Assembly: GCF_009909185.1 (NCBI RefSeq)
Contig: NZ_JAAAMV010000019.1
Coordinates: forward strand, 44,169-108,168
Reading direction: 5' to 3'
Length of the DNA: 64,000 nt
Source of the DNA: Paenibacillus glycinis
Lineage (GTDB): Bacteria; Bacillota; Bacilli; Paenibacillales; Paenibacillaceae
Shown: positions 24,717 through 32,788 of the stretch, in pieces
Layout: each line of letters opens with the position of its first letter
Numbering within the stretch: position 1 is the first letter of the stretch
Position numbers and translations under genes: made by a program
Notes under the pieces: model-generated
The model's database searches: none
What the model saw: only the letters and a program-made list of their open reading frames with translations
What the model was told of the DNA's origin: nothing

Positions 24717-24824
24717 ATGTCTCAATGTGTAGAACCAATCCACGGCCATCATGGCTTCGGTCATATCGGCATTATCCTCGTGCTCTTCATCCTGCTCGTG
24801 ATCGTATTTAGCGGCTGGTGCTAA
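24717..24824 (+). CDS. YjcZ-like sporulation small membrane peptide
   Basis: A 35-residue peptide, MSQCVEPIHGHHGFGHIG followed by the hydrophobic segment IILVLFILLVIVFSGWC. A Gly/His-rich start and a VLFILLVIV anchor are features of the YjcZ family of sporulation peptides common in Bacillaceae and Paenibacillaceae. The ATG has a GAGGGGTG ribosome site. A terminator follows at 24844. Role in the spore envelope is by family association; biochemical function is unknown. Confidence 0.8.
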   Translation: MSQCVEPIHGHHGFGHIGIILVLFILLVIVFSGWC

Positions 24825-24843
24825 TCGAGATCGGAAAAACGAG

Positions 24844-24882
24844 AAAGACGGCTCGCCGGAATCCGGCAGGCCGTCTTTTCGT
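24844..24882. terminator. Bidirectional-looking terminator after the YjcZ-like gene
   Basis: AAAGACGGC (24844-24852) pairs with GCCGTCTTT (24870-24878) around an inner GCCGGA/TCCGGC stem, followed by four T on the plus strand. Confidence 0.85.
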
Positions 24883-24925
24883 TTCGCGCGCGGATGCGGT
24901 AAGATGGCGGTAGAGGTGAACAGCC

Positions 24926-25297
24926 ATGGATATCGTCCTGATCGTGGAAGGCAAAAACGACCGCAGCCGCCTTCGGCGCGTGCTCGGCGAGGAGGTCCCC
25001 ATCCTCTGCACGTACGGAACGCCCGGCACGCTGCAGATCGAGAAGCTCCGCAGGCAGGCGGGGGACAAGCAGGTGTATATCTTTACCGACAACGACGCTT
25101 CCGGGCGGCGCATCCGCGGCATGCTCCGCGACGCCTTCCCCGACGCCGAGCACATCCATACGCGGCGCGGCTATCCGGGCGTGGAGAAGACGCCGGAGGA
25201 GTATTTGATCGAGCAATTGGAAAAGGCGGGCCTCGAGGCGTACATTACGTACCCGCCGCAGGGCGCCGCCATATGGAGCAAAGAGGACGGAATGTGA
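24926..25297 (+). CDS. Stand-alone Toprim-domain protein
   Basis: A 123-residue protein consisting of one Toprim domain: the catalytic Glu in VLIVEGKNDRSRL (residue 8) and the metal-binding DxD in FTDNDASGRRIR (about 59-70). This is the layout of RNase M5 and small Toprim nucleases or primases. RNase M5 (5S rRNA maturation) is about 180 residues, so this shorter protein may be a paralogue; the C-terminal part of M5 is missing. No rRNA gene is in the window. Start by position of the first beta strand; a weak GAGGTG site precedes it. Confidence 0.8.
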   Translation: MDIVLIVEGKNDRSRLRRVLGEEVPILCTYGTPGTLQIEKLRRQAGDKQVYIFTDNDASGRRIRGMLRDAFPDAEHIHTRRGYPGVEKTPEEYLIEQLEKAGLEAYITYPPQGAAIWSKEDGM

Positions 25298-25321
25298 TCC
25301 TTCGGCCGAAACTCGCCGTCC

Positions 25322-26266
25322 TCAAATATGAAGGAAATAAATCACGGCCGTCACCGTCAGGATGCTCAGCGCCGTCGAGAACAGCACGACCTGCGACGCG
25401 AATTCCGGTTCGTTGTCGTATTCCACCGCCAGCAGCACGCTGGAGAGCGATGTCGGCACGGCAGAAGACACGATGAGCGCTTTGGCCATCAGGCCGTCCA
25501 CGTACGTGAAGCTGTTCGTTCGCAGCAGCCAGACGACGGCCAACGCGAGCAGCGGCGCGGCGACGAGCCGAAGCCCGACGGACAGCAGCACGTCCTTCAT
25601 CTTCGGATGCCTGAACGTCAGCTTCATGCTGCCGAGCTGCACGCCGAGCGTGATCAGCGCCGTGCCGATGAACGCATTCGCCAAATAACCGATCGGCGTG
25701 GTGATCGGCTCCGGGATCCGTACATGCAGGGCATGCAGCAGCAACCCGAGCGGAATCGCGTAGATGACCGGCAGTCCAAGGATGGTCCGGACGATATCCC
25801 GCGCTTGCAGCCGATGGGAATTGACGTTGTAGATCCCGTATGTATTCGGGATGAGCGCCTGCATCATCATGATGAGCACCTGGACCGACAACGTGTACGG
25901 GTTGGCGGCGAACGCCAATTGATTGAGCGGAATGCCGTAATTCGCGCTGTTATAAAATAGCACGCTGTTGCGCATCGCTCCCCGCAGCGAAGGCGGCGTT
26001 CCGCGAAGCCGGATCGCCGTTTCGACGGCGGCGTACAACAGTAACATGAACAAGAAGAAGAAGAGCAGGACTTTCAGCAGCACGTTGCCCGAGATATCGG
26101 TCGTATACAATAAATTAAAAATGACGGCCGGCGAGAACAAATAAAAATTCAGCTTCGACAACGTCTTGATGTCCAAAGAAAAAACCCGATGCAGCGTGAT
26201 GCCTAAAGCAATCATGACTGACAACGGGATTACGTTGTTCCATAGTATGGAGAGAAAAATCGTCAT
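25322..26266 (-). CDS. AEC (auxin efflux carrier)-family transporter
   Basis: A 314-residue membrane protein with ten hydrophobic segments in two inverted five-helix halves. It has the conserved Asn-Ser/Tyr motif of the family, FYNSANYGIPLNQLAF (about residues 109-124), with a matching crossover in the second half. Bacterial AEC members export or import small organic anions such as malate; the specific substrate cannot be told. It lies 7 bases downstream of the SCO gene on the same strand and converges on the Toprim gene. Confidence 0.9.
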   Translation of the reverse strand: MTIFLSILWNNVIPLSVMIALGITLHRVFSLDIKTLSKLNFYLFSPAVIFNLLYTTDISGNVLLKVLLFFFLFMLLLYAAVETAIRLRGTPPSLRGAMRNSVLFYNSANYGIPLNQLAFAANPYTLSVQVLIMMMQALIPNTYGIYNVNSHRLQARDIVRTILGLPVIYAIPLGLLLHALHVRIPEPITTPIGYLANAFIGTALITLGVQLGSMKLTFRHPKMKDVLLSVGLRLVAAPLLALAVVWLLRTNSFTYVDGLMAKALIVSSAVPTSLSSVLLAVEYDNEPEFASQVVLFSTALSILTVTAVIYFLHI

Positions 26267-26273
26267 CGGCGCG

Positions 26274-26894
26274 TTACGCTTTCACGAGGGCGTCGATGAC
26301 ATCCACGATCTTGTCCGCGTTTTGCGACTCGTCGATGGAGCCCGTCATGTACTTGCGCACAACCCCTTCGCGGTCGACGAAGGTTATCGTGTCCGTATGC
26401 GTGAACAGGTTCGTCTTCTCGTCTTTCAACAGTCCCAGCCCGAAATCCTTCATGAGCTTCTCCGTATCTTCAGCGCTGTCTTCCCGAAGGAACTTCCAGC
26501 CGCCGGCGTCGATATCGAATTTGCTCGCGTACGACTTCAGCGCTTCCGTCGTATCCCGCTTCGGATCGAACGTCACCCACATGAACTCGACGTCCTTGCC
26601 GAACGTGCCCTTCTCTTTAAGCTTGTTCTGCACCTGCGTCATCAGGTAGGTCGTCGGCGGGCAGATGTCCGGGCAGTTGGCGTAGAAGAAATAAACGACC
26701 CGCACTTTGCCGTTCGTATCGTCCAAGGTGACCTGCTTGCCGTCCAAATCCGTCAGCGCGAAGCTCGGCGCCTTCAGGCTCTGATCCAGGTTGACTTTCG
26801 TGCCTTTCGTGGACGAGAGGTATAAATAAAGTCCCATCGCGGCGCATAGCAACAGCACCGCAATCGCAAATCCGTACTTCCGCATGACGTGCAT
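26274..26894 (-). CDS. SCO1/SenC-family copper chaperone
   Basis: A 206-residue membrane-anchored thioredoxin-like protein. An N-terminal anchor (FAIAVLLLCAAMGLYLYLS) is followed by the SCO domain with the copper motif CPDIC (Cys74 and Cys78) and a distal His in LFTHTDTITFVD. SCO proteins load or reduce the CuA centre of cytochrome c oxidase on the outer face of the membrane (B. subtilis YpmQ). The gene lies 11 bases downstream of ctaB, consistent with oxidase assembly. Confidence 0.93.
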   Translation of the reverse strand: MHVMRKYGFAIAVLLLCAAMGLYLYLSSTKGTKVNLDQSLKAPSFALTDLDGKQVTLDDTNGKVRVVYFFYANCPDICPPTTYLMTQVQNKLKEKGTFGKDVEFMWVTFDPKRDTTEALKSYASKFDIDAGGWKFLREDSAEDTEKLMKDFGLGLLKDEKTNLFTHTDTITFVDREGVVRKYMTGSIDESQNADKIVDVIDALVKA

Positions 26895-26905
26895 GAAAGC
26901 TCCCC

Positions 26906-27772
26906 CTAACCGATCGCGCCGTTCGTATCCGCGATCATGATGAGGAACACGACCATCAGATAGTTAATGGAAATCAGAAAATTCGTTCTTGCCCACTTGG
27001 TGGTGTCCGCGGCGCGCAGGCCCATGATCGTATGAACCAGCCACAGAACGCCGCCGATCAGCGAAATAATCAGGAACGTGTACCCGACGTACTCGTAAGC
27101 GAACATCAGGATGCCGGTCGGAATCAGCAGCACGATATAGGGCAGCATCTGCCATTTCGTCCGCGGAATGCCTTTCACGACCGGGAGTAACGGAAAGCCC
27201 GCCGCACGGTATTCTTCGACGCGGCGAATCGCGAGCGACCAGAAATGCGCCGGCTGCCACAGGAACAAGAGCGCGAACAAGATCCATGCCCCGGCGTCGA
27301 CCTCGTTCGTTACCGCGCAGTAGCCGATAACCGGAGGCATCGCGCCGGAAATGCCGCCAATGGACGTGCTCCATGTCGACGTGCGCTTCAGCCACAAGGT
27401 GTAGATGACGACGTAAACGAAAAATCCGAGCAGCCCCAGCCAACCTGTGAGAGGATTCACAAGCAGAAACAGCACGGCCACCCCGATGATGCCAAGGACG
27501 ATGCCATAAACGAGCACGCCTGTCGGATGGAGTCGTTTTTGCGGAAGCGCGCGATTCTTGGTCCGTTCCATCTTCATATCCAAGTCGCGGTCCCAATAGT
27601 TATTTATGACGCATGCCGATGCCATCGTCAAAGCCGATCCGATAAGCATGTAGAGCAGCAGCAACCAATCGATGTTATCCCATTTCGAAGCGACCCAAAA
27701 TCCGCCGAACGCAGCGATCGCGTTTAATCGTATGATGCTCGGTTTTGTCAGGGCCACGTAATCTTTAAGCAC
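26906..27772 (-). CDS. ctaB: Protohaem IX farnesyltransferase (haem O synthase) CtaB
   Basis: A 288-residue UbiA-superfamily prenyltransferase with about nine membrane helices. The first Asp-rich motif is NNYWDRDLDMKMERTKNR (about residues 57-74), and LKRTSTWSTSIGGISGAMPP is the typical haem O synthase stretch. It adds the farnesyl group to haem B; CtaA (12-13 kb) then makes haem A. It heads a ctaB-SCO-AEC transcription unit. Confidence 0.95.
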   Translation of the reverse strand: MLKDYVALTKPSIIRLNAIAAFGGFWVASKWDNIDWLLLLYMLIGSALTMASACVINNYWDRDLDMKMERTKNRALPQKRLHPTGVLVYGIVLGIIGVAVLFLLVNPLTGWLGLLGFFVYVVIYTLWLKRTSTWSTSIGGISGAMPPVIGYCAVTNEVDAGAWILFALLFLWQPAHFWSLAIRRVEEYRAAGFPLLPVVKGIPRTKWQMLPYIVLLIPTGILMFAYEYVGYTFLIISLIGGVLWLVHTIMGLRAADTTKWARTNFLISINYLMVVFLIMIADTNGAIG

Positions 27773-27990
27773 AGTCAGCCTCCCCGCTTCCGATCCCTCT
27801 GAGCGTCGTTTGCGCTCAATTTTTGTGTTTTAAAATCGTTCTTAATCATACCGAAAAAACAAGCTCTTGACAATGTTCGCGGTTCCTGTTCATGAATTTG
27901 ACACCGGTTGGAACCATTTTGCCCAGCCCTCAATACACTGTCAATGTGGTTGATGGCCCAACTGAGCGAAAGGAAGTGGAAAGTTCAGCA

Positions 27991-28413
27991 ATGGCAGTCG
28001 TTAAATCCAATTCGGAAGAAGTGAAGCTGCTGGCCCGGCTTCTGCGCGCCGAAGCCGAGGGCGAGGGAAACCTCGGCATGCTGATGGTCGGCAACGTCGG
28101 CGTCAACCGCGTGCTGGGCAACTGCTTGGATTTCAGAAATATCCGCTCGATTCAGCAGATGGTCTTCCAGAGCCCCGGAGGGTTCGAAGCGACCCAGAAG
28201 GGCTACTTCTACCAGGCTGCCCGCGACAACGAGATCGGGCTCGCCAAACGGGTCATTAACGGCGAACGGCGCTGGCCGGCCACGAACGCCCTCTGGTACT
28301 TCCGTCCGGCGAACAGCTGTCCGGCGACCTGGTGGGACCAAGGGCTGGTCGATAAATATAAATCCCACTGTTTCTACGCGCCCAAATCTTCCGATTGTCC
28401 AGCTGTTTATTGA
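27991..28413 (+). CDS. cwlJ: Spore cortex-lytic hydrolase CwlJ
   Basis: A 140-residue SleB/CwlJ-type hydrolase. It starts MAVVKSNSEEVKLLARLLRA, close to B. subtilis CwlJ, with the catalytic Glu in RAEAEGEG and conserved YFYQAARD, INGERRWPA and SHCFY segments. CwlJ lyses spore cortex during germination, especially with Ca-dipicolinate, and needs GerQ for its place in the coat. The start at 27991 matches CwlJ length (about 142); a longer in-frame extension upstream has no ribosome site. gerQ follows 39 bases downstream, as in Bacillus. Confidence 0.95.
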   Translation: MAVVKSNSEEVKLLARLLRAEAEGEGNLGMLMVGNVGVNRVLGNCLDFRNIRSIQQMVFQSPGGFEATQKGYFYQAARDNEIGLAKRVINGERRWPATNALWYFRPANSCPATWWDQGLVDKYKSHCFYAPKSSDCPAVY

Positions 28414-28452
28414 ATAAAGCCACACATTCACGAAAGCGAGGAATTACATCTT

Positions 28453-29031
28453 ATGTCTAACGGTTACGGGTACAACACGGCGGTCAGTCCAGCAAGCACG
28501 GGGGGCTTCCCCGGTTACGGCGGCGGATGGCAGCAGCCGACGTCCATGTCCATGCCAATGCAAATGCCGGTCCAAATGCCGATGCAAATGCAGCAAATGC
28601 AATCGCCGCTGGTAGCGGGCGCCTCCACGCAGCCGCCGACCGTGCCGAACGGCTCGTTCGTCACGCCGTCCGGCGGCAACGTCGTCGCGATCCCGGCGTC
28701 GGAGGAGTCCTACGTCGAGAACATCCTGCGGATGAACCGCGGCAAGATGGCGACGTTCTACATGACGTACGAAAACAATCGCGAATGGAACGCGAAAGTG
28801 TTCCGCGGCATCATCGAAGCTGCCGGCCGCGACCACATCATCATCAGCGACCCGTCCACGGGCATGCGCTACCTGCTGCTGACCTTGAACCTCGACTACG
28901 TCACGTTCGACGGCCCGATCAACTACGCCTATACGTTCAACGGCGTCACGATCACGAACAACACGTCGCTTCCGTCCGGCACGGCGGGCACGACCGCGAC
29001 TACGAGTTCGGTACCGCTCGGCCGTCCATAA
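28453..29031 (+). CDS. gerQ: Spore coat protein GerQ
   Basis: A 192-residue coat protein. The N-terminal third is a low-complexity region rich in Gly, Gln, Met and Pro, including a run of PMQMP-type repeats (about residues 30-50). The conserved GerQ domain follows (about 83-155): ESYVENILRMNRGKMATFYMT, IIISDPSTGMRYLLL and DYVTFDGPINYAY. GerQ is cross-linked in the coat and is needed for CwlJ localisation. Its 3' end overlaps the stop region of the convergent gene at 29000 by 32 bases. Confidence 0.95.
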   Translation: MSNGYGYNTAVSPASTGGFPGYGGGWQQPTSMSMPMQMPVQMPMQMQQMQSPLVAGASTQPPTVPNGSFVTPSGGNVVAIPASEESYVENILRMNRGKMATFYMTYENNREWNAKVFRGIIEAAGRDHIIISDPSTGMRYLLLTLNLDYVTFDGPINYAYTFNGVTITNNTSLPSGTAGTTATTSSVPLGRP

Positions 29032-29302
29032 CCGGCTTGAACGTCCACGCATGGATTTTGGCGCTGCCTCCGGGTACCCAATCCGCCATTTCACGCCAAG
29101 AAGAACGCTCCCCGCAGCGTTCTTTTTTGATGTTCAGCGCCTCTTCCTCGTCCATCGCCTCCCATACCTCGACGAACAGCAAGGGCTGGTCCGTCCCCTC
29201 GTACAGCTTGAAACCCGCTTCCGTCCGGCGCGGCGCGATCCAGCCGCGGTACCGCTCCTCCGCCGACGGCTCGATATGATACTCGACGAAACAAATAAAC
29301 AT
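29000..29302 (-). CDS. Conserved-looking small cytosolic protein, function unknown
   Basis: A 100-residue protein, MFICFVEYHIEPSAEERYRGW and onward, with alternating beta strands and helices (FVEVWEAMDEEEALNIKKER) that suggest a dimeric alpha/beta-barrel (ferredoxin-like) fold. This is speculation; no family was recognised. GGGAGG lies 8 bases before the ATG; a longer frame to 29401 lacks a site. Its last 32 bases overlap the gerQ 3' end on the opposite strand. Confidence 0.6.
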   Translation of the reverse strand: MFICFVEYHIEPSAEERYRGWIAPRRTEAGFKLYEGTDQPLLFVEVWEAMDEEEALNIKKERCGERSSWREMADWVPGGSAKIHAWTFKPVMDGRAVPNS

Positions 29303-29422
29303 GAAATTCAGCCTCCCGTTATAATCGCCCACGATTCGGAAAATACTTAAGCGTACATATATGAAGTATACACAAAAACAGCATGCCATCTCAGCACGCA
29401 CAATCGAGGAGGTTCAAAACTC

Positions 29423-30409
29423 ATGGATAGCGGAACGCATTTGGTCATGGGAATCGGGCTTGCGGGGCTCGCCGCGGTCGATCCCGTCGTCGCTTCGGAC
29501 CAGACGCTTTACGCGGCCGTCCTGATCGGCACGGTCATCGGATCGGAAGCGCCGGATCTCGACGGCTTGCTGCGGCTCAAGAGCAACGCCGCCTACATCC
29601 GCAATCATCGCGGCGCCTCGCACTCCATTCCCGCCGTCGCGCTGTGGACGATCGCCATTTCCCTGCTGGTGGAAGCGATATTCAAGTTTCGGCTTCCGTG
29701 GGTTCATATCGGAGGCTGGGTACTGCTCGCGGTATGCGTTCACGTGTTCTCGGATTTGTTCAATACGTACGGGACGCAGGCGGCCAGGCCGTTCACGCAA
29801 AAATGGATCTCGTGGAACATCATCCATATTTTCGACCCCGTCATCTTTATCTCGCATCTCATCGCGATCGTGCTGTGGGCGCTGCGAATAGGCGATCCGG
29901 CCATCGTTTTCCCGCTGCTCTACGCCGGATTGATCGTGTACTACATTTGGCGAACCGTCATCCACAAGACGCTGCAGAAGAAGCTCGTCAAGCTGGATCC
30001 GGGCTACGAGGAAGGCGACCGGTTCATCCTGATCCCGACGATATCGCTGCATGACTGGAACGTCGTCAAACGGCGCCCGGACGGCTACTTCTTCATCGGG
30101 GACTTCCGGCAGGGCAAGCTGCGCTGGATCGACAGCGCCAGATGCGGGGAGCATCCGGCCATCGAGAAATCCAGGAACGACCCGTCCATCCGCGCGTTCC
30201 TTTATTTCACTTCCTTTGCCTGCGCCGACGTGCAGGAGCGGGACTGGGGCTATGAGATCCGCTGGTCCGACGTCCGCTACAGGCACCGCAAGCAGTATCC
30301 GTTCGTCGGCGTGCTGCTGATGGATAAGGAGTACAAAACGCTCGGTTCCTATGTGGGCTGGCTGAGCGACGAACGGCTGCAGAAGCGGCTCAGAATGAAT
30401 ACGTATTGA
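29423..30409 (+). CDS. YfhP/YdjM-type membrane-bound metal-dependent hydrolase
   Basis: A 328-residue protein with four membrane segments in its first half. It has the family's metal-binding signatures: the start MDSGTHLVMG, SEAPDLDGL (about 42-50) and NHRGASHS (about 60-67), with a His-Asp later (VCVHVFSDLFNTYG). The second half is a soluble domain. The match is to B. subtilis YfhP, whose role is unclear. GAGGAGG precedes the ATG. Confidence 0.85.
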   Translation: MDSGTHLVMGIGLAGLAAVDPVVASDQTLYAAVLIGTVIGSEAPDLDGLLRLKSNAAYIRNHRGASHSIPAVALWTIAISLLVEAIFKFRLPWVHIGGWVLLAVCVHVFSDLFNTYGTQAARPFTQKWISWNIIHIFDPVIFISHLIAIVLWALRIGDPAIVFPLLYAGLIVYYIWRTVIHKTLQKKLVKLDPGYEEGDRFILIPTISLHDWNVVKRRPDGYFFIGDFRQGKLRWIDSARCGEHPAIEKSRNDPSIRAFLYFTSFACADVQERDWGYEIRWSDVRYRHRKQYPFVGVLLMDKEYKTLGSYVGWLSDERLQKRLRMNTY

Positions 30410-30471
30410 CTCGAGGGGCCTCTTCTTGCACAATAGAAGAGGTCTTTCGCTCGCGTCTTTCGAAAACGAAA

Positions 30472-30507
30472 CAGCAGAAGCTCAAGGTCGCCCTTGAGCT
30501 TCTGCTG
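30472..30507. terminator. Bidirectional hairpin terminator
   Basis: Perfect 16-bp stem (CAGCAGAAGCTCAAGG and its complement) with a 4-base loop, between the convergent YfhP-like and SASP genes. T-rich tracts follow on both sides. Confidence 0.85.
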
Positions 30508-30532
30508 TTGCTTCTTATTATCCGGTTATGGA

Positions 30533-30757
30533 TTAGCGGAATTGCGAAGAACCGGACAGTTGTTGCTCGGCGATTTGGACCAATTTACGCGTGATGTAAC
30601 CGCCGAGGGAGCCGGCATCGCGAGTAGAAAAGTTGCCATAGTAGCCGTCTTGCGGGATTTGAATGCCCAGCTCTTGCGCGGCCTCGTACTTCAATTGATC
30701 AAGTGCTGCGCTTGCTTGCGGTACAACCAACGTATTGCTGCTGTTGCTACGTGCCAT
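30533..30757 (-). CDS. Alpha/beta-type small acid-soluble spore protein
   Basis: A 74-residue SASP: LVVPQASAALDQLKYEAAQELG then the conserved DGYYGNFSTRDAGSLGGYIT and RKLVQIAEQQL. The GPR protease site region (YEAAQE, normally E-I/L-A) is visible. These proteins coat spore DNA and protect it; they are made in the forespore under sigma-G. A paralogue lies at 39.7 kb on the other strand (about 60 percent identical by eye). AAAGGAGA precedes the ATG. Confidence 0.96.
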   Translation of the reverse strand: MARSNSSNTLVVPQASAALDQLKYEAAQELGIQIPQDGYYGNFSTRDAGSLGGYITRKLVQIAEQQLSGSSQFR

Positions 30758-30874
30758 GTGGAATTTCTCCTTTCAACTCTTACGATGGTGTGTTGCAAAC
30801 TTATTATGATTCGTTCGCGAGAAGAATATGCTAAACTCGCGCAAATAATTTATTACGTGAAGGAGTAGGTTCCC

Positions 30875-31051
30875 ATGTCCAAGCCGATGGCGCTTTGTTT
30901 CGCCATATTCTCCGTGCTTTTAATGTGCGCCACAGCGATTTCCATCAGCTATAGCGGATGGCTCGCGGTCCTGTTTTTCGTCCTGACGATCTTCAGCATC
31001 GGCGCCGGTTTCATCGTCAACGCCAAAATGAGACGCCGCAGACAAGGGTAA
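30875..31051 (+). CDS. YlaF-like (DUF5325) small membrane protein
   Basis: A 58-residue protein with two hydrophobic segments (about 6-24 and 27-48) and an Arg-rich tail MRRRRQG, resembling the DUF5325/YlaF family of Bacillales. GAAGGAG lies 8 bases before the ATG. The last codons form part of a long hairpin (CGCCGCAGAC with its complement after the stop), which may serve as its terminator. Function unknown. Confidence 0.7.
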   Translation: MSKPMALCFAIFSVLLMCATAISISYSGWLAVLFFVLTIFSIGAGFIVNAKMRRRRQG

Positions 31052-31096
31052 CCCCCGTCTGCGGCGCTCGTCTTTCTTCTCTATGCGGCATCGAGC

Positions 31097-32083
31097 CTAG
31101 CGGGGCAGCAGGAAGCCCATCTTCTCCTTGGCGCTGCGAAGCGTCGCGTTCGCGACCTCCGATACCCGCTCCGCGCCCTGCTTCAAGATAGCGTGAATCT
31201 CGCCGGAGCCGCGGATGTCCGCATACCGCCGCTGCAGCGGTTCCAGCTTCGCGACGACGTGCTCCGCCAGCTCCTTCTTGAACGCGCCGTAGCCTTGCCC
31301 CTCGTAGCGCGCTTGGATCTCCTCCAGCGTCATGTCCGCGCAGTGCGCGTAAATGCTCATCAAGTTGCTGACCTCCGGCTTCTCGGCCGGGTTGAAAATG
31401 ACGTCTCGGCCGGAATCCGTCGTAGCCCGGCTGATCTTCTTGCGGATCACGTCCGGCGGATCGAGCAGCGCGATGTAGCTGGCCGGATTCGGATTGCTCT
31501 TGCTCATCTTCTTGGATCCGTCGTCCAAGGACATGATGCGCGCGCCGACCTTCGGGATGTACGGCTCCGGAATCGTGAACTGGTCGCCGAAGCGTTGGTT
31601 GAACCGCTGCGCCAGGTCGCGCGTCAGCTCCAGATGCTGCTTCTGATCGTCTCCGACCGGGACCAGATCCGCGTTGTACAGCAGGATATCCGCGGCCATC
31701 AGCGTCGGGTACACGAACAAGCCCGCGCCGACGGAATCTTTGCCGGTGGATTTATCCTTGAACTGCGTCATGCGTTCCAGCTCGCCCATGTAAGCGAGCG
31801 TCGTGAACAACCAGCCGAGCTCCGCATGGGCCGATACGTGGGACTGCGCGAACACGCTCGCCTTGGCCGGGTCGATGCCCGCGGCGATGAAGAGCGCCGC
31901 GACCGCTTCCGTCTGTTCCCGCAGCGCCGCCGGCTCCTGCGGCACGGTAATGGCATGCAAGTCGACGACCATGAAGAAGCACTCGTGCGTTTCCTGCAGC
32001 TTGACGAAATTTTGAATCGCCCCGATGTAATTGCCGAGCGTCAGCTGCCCGCTTGGCTGAATGCCTGATAATACGCGTTTCAT
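31097..32083 (-). CDS. trpS: Tryptophanyl-tRNA synthetase
   Basis: A 328-residue class I aminoacyl-tRNA synthetase. The HIGH motif appears as TLGN in GIQPSGQLTLGNYIGA, and KMSKS is intact (GSKKMSKSNPN). The middle has DLVPVGDDQKQHLELTRD, typical of bacterial TrpRS. It charges tRNA-Trp in the cytosol. The start MKRVLSGIQ follows AAAGGAGGA by 9 bases. A T-box leader and a strong promoter lie upstream, so expression rises when tRNA-Trp is uncharged. Confidence 0.97.
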   Translation of the reverse strand: MKRVLSGIQPSGQLTLGNYIGAIQNFVKLQETHECFFMVVDLHAITVPQEPAALREQTEAVAALFIAAGIDPAKASVFAQSHVSAHAELGWLFTTLAYMGELERMTQFKDKSTGKDSVGAGLFVYPTLMAADILLYNADLVPVGDDQKQHLELTRDLAQRFNQRFGDQFTIPEPYIPKVGARIMSLDDGSKKMSKSNPNPASYIALLDPPDVIRKKISRATTDSGRDVIFNPAEKPEVSNLMSIYAHCADMTLEEIQARYEGQGYGAFKKELAEHVVAKLEPLQRRYADIRGSGEIHAILKQGAERVSEVANATLRSAKEKMGFLLPR

Positions 32084-32381
32084 TGCCTTCGTCCTCCTTT
32101 TTTTCCACGCAAAAAAAGCCCTCCGCCGCAAGGGACGAGGACCGTGGTGCCACCCTAATTCGCTTGCTCGCTATCGACGCACCATTGCGGTACACGGACG
32201 CGGCAAACCTCCAAGCTTCCTAACGCGAAGCGACTCGGCGGTGCATACGAAGCTCCCGGGGAGCTCTTTCCTCATCGCGGCTCGGGGATCCATTCGGCCA
32301 ATCGGACGCCTGCGCCGGTTCGCACCACCCACCGGCTCTCTGAAGCGGCTATCCGCGCTTACTTGTTCCCGTCATTGCTTT
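32084..32381 (-). promoter_or_regulatory. T-box leader of trpS
   Basis: On the minus strand the leader has the signature T-box sequence AGGGTGGCACCACG (32143-32156), then a terminator hairpin (CCCT...AGGG) with seven T (32111-32117). An AGAGAGCCGGTGG-type stem I element is near 32335. A candidate specifier TGG (Trp) occurs in GAATGGATCC at 32290-32292. Uncharged tRNA-Trp would stabilise the antiterminator. Confidence 0.93.
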
Positions 32382-32387
32382 AGCACG

Positions 32388-32415
32388 ATTATACCTTGCG
32401 GATGGCTAAAGTCAA
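32388..32415 (-). promoter_or_regulatory. Strong sigma-A promoter of trpS
   Basis: TTGACT (32410-32415), 16-base spacer, TATAAT (32388-32393) on the minus strand, placing the start near 32381. Confidence 0.85.
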
Positions 32416-32421
32416 GAGGGG

Positions 32422-32511
32422 GTTCCCTTGCATCCCTATGTATAAATGTAACTTATAAGTTCACTTGCACTCCTAAGTTCAAATTCATCCTCTAAGTTCA
32501 ATTGTACCCCC
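32422..32511. repeat. Degenerate tandem repeat of 18-19 bp units
   Basis: Three adjacent copies beginning TAAGTTCA start at 32456, 32474 and 32493 (pattern TAAGTTCA-yTTg-A-CCC). A further partial copy, GTTCCCTTGCATCCCTA, begins at 32422, two periods earlier. The array sits just upstream of the trpS promoter. No protein is encoded. Confidence 0.75.
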
Positions 32512-32524
32512 TAAATCCCCCTGA

Positions 32525-32788
32525 GGGGGACCCCGAGGGCTCCCGCCCTCTGGACACCCGGATGGTTGTCTGGTGACGTGCAGCGGCGTTTGTAGCGTTT
32601 CTGCGTGCTCGTGCTCGTATTTGTCCCTTTGGGACAAGACTTTTGTTCCTCTTGGCCCTTCGGGGTCCCCCCTACATCGCCTTGGGGGGACCCCGAAGGA
32701 CTTCCCGCCCTCAGGACACCCGGATGATTATCTCGTGACGGCTGTGGCGCTTGTGGCGCTTCTGCGTGCTTGTGCTCGTATTTGTCCC
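32525..32788. repeat. Direct duplication of about 104 bp in the trpS-yihY intergenic region
   Basis: Unit 1 (32525-32627) and unit 2 (32685-32788) are clearly related: both run from GGGGGACCCCGA through CCGCCCTC, GGACACCCGGATG, a GTGACG, and TTCTGCGTGCT-TGCTCGTATTTGTCCC, with scattered substitutions. No coding sense is seen; the whole 32416-33005 stretch is repeat-rich non-coding DNA. Confidence 0.8.
32658..32698. repeat. Perfect 15-bp inverted repeat
   Basis: CTTCGGGGTCCCCCC (32658-32672) and its exact complement (32684-32698) flank an 11-base loop. It spans the border between the spacer and the second 104-bp unit. No T tract follows, so it is not an obvious terminator. Confidence 0.85.

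Noticed and set aside
32456..32511. Short spaced repeats as a possible CRISPR array
   Set aside because: Units are directly adjacent, degenerate and only 18-19 bp, with no spacers and no cas genes nearby.
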